A DNA stretch of 47,749 nucleotides from Corynebacterium sp. (lineage in GTDB: Bacteria > Actinomycetota > Actinomycetes > Mycobacteriales > Mycobacteriaceae), in contig NZ_JAPJNQ010000007.1 in assembly GCF_030826625.1 (NCBI RefSeq), forward strand, positions 1-47,749. Direction: 5' to 3'. Made by a program: the position numbers and the translations under genes. Under the pieces are notes generated by a model. That model made no database searches. It had not been told where the DNA came from and worked only from the letters and a program-made list of their open reading frames with translations. This document shows, one piece after another, positions 42,179 to 47,749 of the stretch (positions are counted from its first letter, which is position 1; each line of letters begins with the position of its first letter).

Positions 42179-43384
42179 TTACGCCGCGCTGAAGACTTCT
42201 ACCCCATTTTTATAGGTGCGGTAAGTCGCAGGCATGCCTGGGCGGTAGGCCAGCTCGATGGCATTGGTGAAGTTCAGCACGTGCAAATCAGCGGATGCAC
42301 CAACTACCAAGCTGCCACGACCCGGCCGTCCCTGTCCGTCCTTACCATCCTCGCCCGGGTTCCGGCGCAAGGCCTTCGCCCCACCCAAGGTGGCGGCCTC
42401 GATGGCTTCGTCCAGGCTGAGATCTTGCTGCAGCACCGCAGTGGTCACGCAGTAGTTCATCGACGACGTGTACGACGTGCCTGGGTTCAGGTTCGATGCG
42501 ATCGCGACGGTGGCACCGGCATCCAACAGCTGGCGTGCCGGGGCGAGGGCTTGTTTCGTCGACAAGTCGCAGGCCGGAAGCACCGTGGCAACGGTGTCGC
42601 TGTTGGCGAGTGCTTGGATATCGTCGTCAGACAGGTAGTTCACGTGATCCACCGAGGCTGCACCGATTTCTACGGCCAGCCGCACACCAGGGCCTTGCTG
42701 CAGTTGGTTGCCGTGCACGCGTGGGTGTAGTCCGCGCTTCTTGCCGGCCTCGAGGACCTTCCGGGATTGTTCCTCGTTGAACGCACCCGTCTCACAGAAA
42801 ACATCGATCCATCCGGCATAAGGCTCGACGGCATCCAGCATCGGGCCGACAACTTCCTCGAGGTAGTCTTCTGCTTCTGCTCCCGGTGGCACCAGGTGGG
42901 CACCTAAGAAAGTCACGTCGTCCACTCCCCCACTGGCGACCTCAGCGGCCAGGGCCTCGGATTCGGTGTTGAGCCCATAGCCGGTCTTGGTTTCGATCGT
43001 GGTCGTACCACCCGCGTGGCAACCGGCGATGCGTTCCTGCAACAGCTGCTCGAGCCGCTCTCGCCCGGCACTCCGTGTGGCTTCCATGGTGGTCGCGATC
43101 CCGCCAGCGGAATAGGATTCGCCCGCCATACGCGCTTCGAATTCAGCGGCCCGGTTGCCGTCGAAAATCATGTGGGTATGTGAATCTACCCATCCCGGCA
43201 GGACCGCGCGGCCGCCGAGATCGACCTTCTTGTCGACGCTAGCTGCGACTTCGTCGGGCAGCTCATCGATGGCACCGACCCAAACGATCACCCCGTCATT
43301 GTCGGCGACGAGTGCACCGTTGTTGATGGTGCCGGCTGCAGATACCGTGCGCAGTTCGCTGATGTTGTGGAAAAGTTGCGTCAT
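42179..43384 (-). CDS. hutI: imidazolonepropionase
   Basis: HutI, 401 residues, is a metal-dependent amidohydrolase that opens 4-imidazolone-5-propionate to N-formimidoyl-glutamate, the third step of histidine degradation. The metal site begins with VDSHTHMIFDGNRAAEF (H69, H71). Further metal- and substrate-binding parts are RVHGNQLQQG, SVDHVNYLSDDDI and ASNLNPGTSYTSSM. AGGAAGGAATC precedes the ATG. hutH is 58 bases upstream, while urocanase, which makes its substrate, is not between them. Confidence 0.96.
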   Translation of the reverse strand: MTQLFHNISELRTVSAAGTINNGALVADNDGVIVWVGAIDELPDEVAASVDKKVDLGGRAVLPGWVDSHTHMIFDGNRAAEFEARMAGESYSAGGIATTMEATRSAGRERLEQLLQERIAGCHAGGTTTIETKTGYGLNTESEALAAEVASGGVDDVTFLGAHLVPPGAEAEDYLEEVVGPMLDAVEPYAGWIDVFCETGAFNEEQSRKVLEAGKKRGLHPRVHGNQLQQGPGVRLAVEIGAASVDHVNYLSDDDIQALANSDTVATVLPACDLSTKQALAPARQLLDAGATVAIASNLNPGTSYTSSMNYCVTTAVLQQDLSLDEAIEAATLGGAKALRRNPGEDGKDGQGRPGRGSLVVGASADLHVLNFTNAIELAYRPGMPATYRTYKNGVEVFSAA

Positions 43385-43394
43385 GATTCCTTCC

Positions 43395-43426
43395 TGGTGC
43401 TTGTCGTTCGTGGTGCTTGTCGTTCG
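43395..43426. repeat. two perfect 16-bp tandem copies between hutH and hutI
   Basis: TGGTGCTTGTCGTTCG occurs twice head to tail (43395-43410, 43411-43426) in the 58-base hutH-hutI gap, just upstream of the hutI ribosome site. Confidence 0.9.
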
Positions 43427-43442
43427 TGTTGTAATTACGCGG

Positions 43443-45029
43443 CTAATCCAGCGTGCCGACGGCAGCTTCTACGCTGGCGACCAGGCTGCCGTCTGCGACC
43501 AGCTGGTGGGCATAAGCAATCTCCGGTGCCAGGTAACGGTCGGTGGTGGGGCCGTCTACCCCTTCGCGCAGCTTTGCGACGGCGGCCTTGGTGCCGGGGG
43601 CGGATTCTGATCCAGCCTCGGTGCAGCGCATGGTGATCGCGCGGGCGGCGGTCAGGTATTCAATGGCAAGTACGCGCTGCAACCCGTCGACAGAGGTGCG
43701 TAGTTTACGGGCGGCGGACCAGCCCATGGATACGTGATCTTCCTGCATTGCGGACGACGGGATGGAATCTGCCGAGGCTGGGTTTGCGGCGCGTTTCAGC
43801 TCTGAGACAATTCCGGCCTGGGTGTATTGCGCGATCATGTGGCCGGAGTCGACACCGGGATCGTCGGCAAGAAAGGCGGGCAGGCCACGGTTGCGGGCGG
43901 TATCCAGGAAGCGATCGGTGCGGCGCTCAGAAATCGAGGCGAGGTCAGCGGCGACGATAGCCAAAAAGTCCAGTACATAAGCTACTGGTGCGCCGTGGAA
44001 GTTACCGTTCGAGCGCACTTCCCCATCGATGACGACGGGGTTGTCGACGGCTGCGGCGAGTTCTCGTTCGGCGACGGTGATCGCGTGGGCAATGGTATCG
44101 CGGAAACCACCGGTGACCTGCGGCGAGCAACGCACCGAATAAGCGTCCTGCACCTGGGTTTGCTGGAAATCTGCCTGTGCGGCCTCCAGCAACGGCGAAT
44201 TGGCGGCGACGGTGCGGATGTTGCGGGCGGATGCGGCTTGACCTGGGTGTGGGCGTAGTTGCTGCAACTTATCATCGAAGACCGACAGCGTGCCATTAAG
44301 ACCTTCGACGGTAAGTGCGGTGGAGATATCGGCAACTTTCGCGAGTTGCTGCAGATCGTTGATGGCCAAGCAGAGCATGCCGAGCATTCCGTCGGTGCCG
44401 TTGATCAGCGCGAGCCCTTCTTTTTCTTCCAGCACGAGCGGCTTGATGCCAGCATCGGCCAGGGCGGAGGCAGCCGATTGGGTTTCTTGTGTCCCGCGGA
44501 CCCGGACATCACCCTCCCCTAGCAAGGCGAGCGCGCAGTGCGACAGCGGGGCGAGGTCACCAGAACAGCCCAGTGAGCCATATTCATAAACGACGGGCGT
44601 AATCCCCGCATTCAGTACAGCGGCGTAGGTTTCGGCGACCACGGGGCGTACACCGGTATGGCCGGTACATAGCGTCGACAAGCGAAGCAGCATCAGCGCG
44701 CGGATGACTTCTTCTTCTACTTCTGGGCCAGAGCCTGCGGCGTGGGAGCGCACTAGCGAGCGCTGCAGTTGTGCGCGCATCTCGTGCGGGATGTGGCGGC
44801 GTGCCAGAGCACCAAAGCCGGTGGAAACGCCATAAACCGGGGTTGGTTCATTGGCGAGGTCATCGATGCGGCTGCGGGTCGCAGCGATCTTGTCGAGCGA
44901 TTCTTGCGAAATTTCCACCGCTGCCCCACCGCGGGCGACCGCGACGACGTCGTCGATGCTTAACGCACCGATGCCGACGGTGACGGTGTGGTTGGCACGG
45001 TGGGTGTTTGTCGAAGTTTGTGCAGTCAT
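43443..45029 (-). CDS. hutH: histidine ammonia-lyase
   Basis: HutH, 528 residues, removes ammonia from histidine to give urocanate using the self-formed MIO cofactor. The MIO tripeptide lies in YGSLGCSGDLAPLSH as C155-S156-G157, so the first residue is Cys rather than the more common Ala; the essential Ser and Gly are present. Other active-site parts are VYGVSTGFGALARRHI (Tyr) and QDAYSVRCSPQVTGG. Length is normal. CGAAGGAGAG precedes the ATG. It is the first gene of the leftward hutH-hutI pair. Confidence 0.96.
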   Translation of the reverse strand: MTAQTSTNTHRANHTVTVGIGALSIDDVVAVARGGAAVEISQESLDKIAATRSRIDDLANEPTPVYGVSTGFGALARRHIPHEMRAQLQRSLVRSHAAGSGPEVEEEVIRALMLLRLSTLCTGHTGVRPVVAETYAAVLNAGITPVVYEYGSLGCSGDLAPLSHCALALLGEGDVRVRGTQETQSAASALADAGIKPLVLEEKEGLALINGTDGMLGMLCLAINDLQQLAKVADISTALTVEGLNGTLSVFDDKLQQLRPHPGQAASARNIRTVAANSPLLEAAQADFQQTQVQDAYSVRCSPQVTGGFRDTIAHAITVAERELAAAVDNPVVIDGEVRSNGNFHGAPVAYVLDFLAIVAADLASISERRTDRFLDTARNRGLPAFLADDPGVDSGHMIAQYTQAGIVSELKRAANPASADSIPSSAMQEDHVSMGWSAARKLRTSVDGLQRVLAIEYLTAARAITMRCTEAGSESAPGTKAAVAKLREGVDGPTTDRYLAPEIAYAHQLVADGSLVASVEAAVGTLD

Positions 45030-45246
45030 AACGCTCTCCTTCGTTGTTGGGTTAGTCCGTTTTTGGATTGGTTTGCTGTTGGACTGGCTTGTCGTTGGAT
45101 TAGTTGGACTTGTTGGTTCCGTGCGTCCGGAGTTTGAGTGTTTGGGGTCTGTTTGATGGTGTGCGCTTAATCAGTGGGTACGGATTGGCTATTGTGTACT
45201 ACAGCACTATTTTAGTGCCGGGTTCGGTGCACCGCTAAGTGATTTG

Positions 45247-45260
45247 TCTTGGATACCAGA
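45247..45260. promoter_or_regulatory. possible HutR-type operator
   Basis: TCTTGGATACCAGA matches 11 of 14 positions of the motif TCTGwwATwCCAGA that I recall being reported for the IclR-type regulator HutR in Corynebacterium resistens. It lies in the hutH-hutG gap. The hutR gene itself is not in this window. Confidence 0.35.
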
Positions 45261-45361
45261 CTTCTATATTTGAGTGGTTGCCCGACTATGCAGTCATTAT
45301 AATTTCGTCACAGTGATGAAAACGCGGTGACCGTGGAACCAGACCTCTGTTAGCCACAATT

Positions 45362-45375
45362 AGTCTGATTAGACT
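45362..45375. promoter_or_regulatory. inverted repeat overlapping the hutG leaderless -10
   Basis: AGTCT-GATT-AGACT is a perfect inverted repeat ending 6 bases before the hutG ATG. TAGACT within it is a -10-like box at leaderless spacing, and no ribosome site precedes the ATG. A protein bound here would block initiation directly. Confidence 0.4.
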
Positions 45376-45381
45376 TGCGGC

Positions 45382-46350
45382 ATGAGCAAATTTGAGTGGA
45401 ATGGACGCGTTGACGGACCTGGACCAGAACATGCCCGTTGGCATTCGGTTATCGATACAGAATTCGCCGTGGACAAGGCTCTGGACGGCGCTTCCGATGT
45501 GCGCCCGGGTGCGGTGTTGATTGGTTTTGCCTCTGACGAGGGTGTTCGTCGTAATGGTGGCCGTCAAGGTGCAGCAGCTGGACCGGATGAACTTCGCCAG
45601 GCACTTGGTGGATTGGCGATTCACGATGACTTCCCCCGCTATGACGCAGGAACGGTCAGCTATGAAGGCCGTGATTTGGAAGCCGGTCAGGAGGAACTGT
45701 CGCAGCGAGTTGCTGATGTGGTGTGCGCTGGCCACCTTCCGGTGATTTTAGGTGGCGGACACGAAACCGCCTTCGCGTCGCACCGTGGCCTCGCGCGCGG
45801 ATTAAAAAATGAAAATTCTGCGGCCATTGAAAGTCTTGGAATTTTTAATTTAGATGCCCATTTTGATTTACGCGAAGCTGACGAACCGACCTCCGGTACC
45901 CCGTTTCGGCAAATTTCAGAAATTGCTGGAGATGATTTTTCCTACGTAGTGTGGGGAATCTCCGCAGCAAATAACACCCGAGTACTTTTTGAAACCGCGG
46001 AACGGCTCGGTGTTGAATATTTGCTTGATGAAGATTTAGCGAAGCTAACAGTAAAAGAAGCTACTGAGATCGCGGTGAAAAATTCAAAAGATTTCAAAAA
46101 CATACATCTTAGTATTGACTTAGATGTACTACCGGCATCGGTGGCGCCGGGAGTGTCTGCTCCAGCTGCACTCGGTGTTGAAGCCTTCAAGGTGCACGCG
46201 ATGGCATTGGCCCTGGCACAAACCGGAAAACTGCGATTGGTTGACGTCGTTGAGCTGAACCCAAAGTATGATGTGGATTCGCGGACAGCCAAGCTAGCAG
46301 CTCGTATGATTCACGATATTGTTGCTGCGCATGGCGCAGTTCAGAAATAA
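45382..46350 (+). CDS. hutG: formimidoylglutamase
   Basis: HutG, 322 residues, is an arginase-family enzyme that splits N-formimidoyl-glutamate to glutamate and formamide. The two manganese-binding clusters are visible: GGGHETAFASH near residues 121-131 and FNLDAHFDLR near 154-163 on one side, and SIDLDVLPASVAPGVSAPA near 245-263 on the other. Probably leaderless. Within the gene, about 45796-46130 is noticeably richer in A and T, with codons such as AAA, AAT, TTT and TTA, unlike the flanks. It diverges from hutH and precedes a transporter gene. Confidence 0.94.
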   Translation: MSKFEWNGRVDGPGPEHARWHSVIDTEFAVDKALDGASDVRPGAVLIGFASDEGVRRNGGRQGAAAGPDELRQALGGLAIHDDFPRYDAGTVSYEGRDLEAGQEELSQRVADVVCAGHLPVILGGGHETAFASHRGLARGLKNENSAAIESLGIFNLDAHFDLREADEPTSGTPFRQISEIAGDDFSYVVWGISAANNTRVLFETAERLGVEYLLDEDLAKLTVKEATEIAVKNSKDFKNIHLSIDLDVLPASVAPGVSAPAALGVEAFKVHAMALALAQTGKLRLVDVVELNPKYDVDSRTAKLAARMIHDIVAAHGAVQK

Positions 46351-46390
46351 CGTGAAAAACCAGCGGTGGCTATTACTATCTAGGCTAAAC

Positions 46391-46406
46391 GTGTTAAAAA
46401 TAACAC
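46391..46406. promoter_or_regulatory. inverted repeat directly before the transporter start
   Basis: GTGTTA-AAAA-TAACAC is a perfect 6-bp-arm inverted repeat ending 1 base before the ATG at 46408. It is short and AT-rich without a T-tract, so an operator overlapping the promoter or start is more likely than a terminator. No ribosome site is seen. Confidence 0.4.
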
Positions 46407-46407
46407 C

Positions 46408-47749
46408 ATGAATGCAGTAATAATCGCCGTGGTGGTCATGCTTGGCTTGGCCATCGCCCGCGTACACGTAGTACTAGCCTTGCTCATTGGTGCAATCGTC
46501 GGCGGGCTCGTCGGCGGGCTAGGCATCGATGGTTCCTTTGTCGCTTTCCAAGATGGTATCGGCAATGGTGCTTCCATCGCACTGAATTATGCCCTGCTGG
46601 GTGCGTTCGCGCTGGCGATCGCGAACGCGGGTCTCCCCCGGCTGCTGGCCGAGTCCATCATTAACCGAATCGACGCAGAAAATGAGGCGGCAAAAGAAAA
46701 AGCAGTCGCCGTCGCCAAGTGGCTCACCGTCGCCGGCCTGCTGCTGATGGCGATCATGTCGCAGAACCTGGTTCCCGTCCACATCGCCTTCATCCCGCTG
46801 ATCGTTCCCCCACTGCTGTCGGTGCTCAATAAGATGCAGGTCGATCGCCGACTGATTACCTGTGTGCTGACCTTCGGTCTGGTTACCACCTATTTCTTCG
46901 TCCCGGTGGGATTCGGCAATATCTACATGAACGACATCCTGCGTAGCAATATCGTCGACGCAGGAATGCCGGAAGCGAACGATATTTCTGTCATGCAGGC
47001 GATGGCTATCCCGGCACTCGGCATGCTGGTCGGTGTGTTGTTTGCGGTTTTCGTCACCTACCGCGGAAAGCGCTCTTACCAGGAAATTGCTATTTCCGAG
47101 GATGCTGCGAAGGCCATTGAGATTTCGCGCTACCGCATCACCATCTCCATCATTGCGTTGACCGCCACCTTCGCTGTGCAAATCGTGCTGCAATACCTGG
47201 GTTCGGATGCCGACAGCCTGCTGGCGGGTGCGCTGGTGGGCTTGGCTATCATGCTGGTCTTCCGTGGCGTGGATTGGAAGAAATCAGACGATATCTACAC
47301 CGAAGGTATGCGCATGATGGCGCTGATAGGTTTCATCATGATCACCGCACAGGGCTTTGCCTCCGTGATGGCGGAGACCGGAGACGTGGAAACCCTGGTG
47401 GAAGCGACCGCGAATGCTTTCGACGGCAACAAAGCGCTGGCTTCGCTGGCGATGCTGCTGGTGGGCCTTATCGTCACCATGGGTATCGGTTCGTCCTTTT
47501 CGACGCTGCCGATCATCTCCACCATCTACGTTCCGCTGTGTATCTCACTGGGCTTTTCGCCACTGGCCACCGTCGCTCTGGTGGGTACGGCAGGTGCGCT
47601 TGGCGACGCCGGCTCCCCGGCATCCGACTCCACGCTGGGCCCAACATCCGGTTTGAATGCCGACGGCCAGCACGATCACATTCGCGATTCTGTTATCCCA
47701 ACCTTCTTGCACTTCAACATTCCGCTGATCGCCTTCGGCTGGGCAGCGA
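46408..47749 (+). CDS. YuiF-like Na+/H+ antiporter-family transporter, likely for histidine (3' end cut)
   Basis: 447 codons are visible without a stop. The product begins MNAVIIAVVVMLGLAIARVH and has about ten hydrophobic helices. N-terminal segment GDG-type GIGNGASIALNYALLGAFALAIA fits the Na_H_antiport_2/YuiF family, and the C-terminal part has GTAGALGDAGSPASDSTLGPTSGLNADGQHDH, a conserved Na_H_antiporter block. Family members near hut genes are regarded as histidine carriers, so with hutG 57 bases upstream, histidine or a related compound is the likely substrate. The exact coupling ion is not readable. Only the last few residues should be missing, judged by usual length (about 440-450). 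Confidence 0.82.
   Translation, partial: MNAVIIAVVVMLGLAIARVHVVLALLIGAIVGGLVGGLGIDGSFVAFQDGIGNGASIALNYALLGAFALAIANAGLPRLLAESIINRIDAENEAAKEKAVAVAKWLTVAGLLLMAIMSQNLVPVHIAFIPLIVPPLLSVLNKMQVDRRLITCVLTFGLVTTYFFVPVGFGNIYMNDILRSNIVDAGMPEANDISVMQAMAIPALGMLVGVLFAVFVTYRGKRSYQEIAISEDAAKAIEISRYRITISIIALTATFAVQIVLQYLGSDADSLLAGALVGLAIMLVFRGVDWKKSDDIYTEGMRMMALIGFIMITAQGFASVMAETGDVETLVEATANAFDGNKALASLAMLLVGLIVTMGIGSSFSTLPIISTIYVPLCISLGFSPLATVALVGTAGALGDAGSPASDSTLGPTSGLNADGQHDHIRDSVIPTFLHFNIPLIAFGWAA

Larger units (their letters stand above)
45030..45381. promoter_or_regulatory. hutH-hutG divergent control region
   Basis: A 352-base gene-free gap between divergent hut genes. Read leftward, the part next to hutH (about 45050-45160) is rich in C and A with few G, with repeated CCAAC/CCAATCC/CGACAAGC units, and would be an unstructured leader of roughly 100 bases. 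The rest is AT-richer and holds the two operator-like elements listed separately. No small gene is convincing. Confidence 0.55.

Overview
The window is the replication-origin neighbourhood of a Corynebacterium-type actinobacterium. The order gyrA, gyrB, dciA, recF, dnaN, dnaA, rpmH, rnpA, yidD, yidC, rsmG, parA, parB, cwlM, trxA, trxB, sigM, murJ, DUF6049 gene, Nudix gene, pcnA is typical of that group. So are the long MurJ with a kinase-like C-terminal half, the GTG starts, the apparently leaderless promoters and the moderately high GC. Species cannot be named from sequence alone. Almost everything is core chromosome; I saw no insertion sequence, prophage, CRISPR array or defence island.

Layout. 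1-140: tRNA-Ala (cut by the window edge) and tRNA-Ile, downstream of gyrA. 218-11154: leftward block DUF3566 gene, gyrA, pdxS, gyrB, dciA, recF, dnaN. It is interrupted between gyrA and pdxS by a rightward, 5'-truncated AlbA_2/ATPase/winged-helix gene. 11155-11802: the dnaN-dnaA gap with DnaA boxes and an AT-rich stretch, the best oriC candidate. dnaA follows, then a second box-rich gap (13632-14388). 14389-19058: rightward ribosome/membrane/partition block. Genes point away from 11-14 kb on both sides, as expected of leading-strand genes around oriC. 19153-29553: leftward cell-envelope and redox block. 29582-32217: rightward pcnA, azlC, azlD. 32232-34938: small hypothetical, Rieske lipoprotein, SdpI-like protein and a dicarboxylate/amino-acid symporter.

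35115-42053: a complete leftward tryptophan operon, trpE-G-D-C(F)-B-A, with TrpC and TrpF fused. 42179-47749: histidine utilisation, with hutH and hutI leftward and hutG plus a YuiF-like transporter rightward. Urocanase (hutU) is not in the window.

The most interesting layer is cis-acting. Three perfect parS sites, one 14/16 site inside a 34-bp palindromic terminator and one 15/16 site are spread over 27.5-42.1 kb and are the likely ParB-loading zone. They sit inside genes, at gene starts or inside a terminator, and two of them create false MFHVKH starts. Other points are a CwlM lacking a zinc-ligand histidine, back-to-back leaderless promoters between the Nudix gene and pcnA, inverted repeats directly before hutG and the transporter, and an AT-rich patch inside hutG. 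I found no clearly new multi-gene system.
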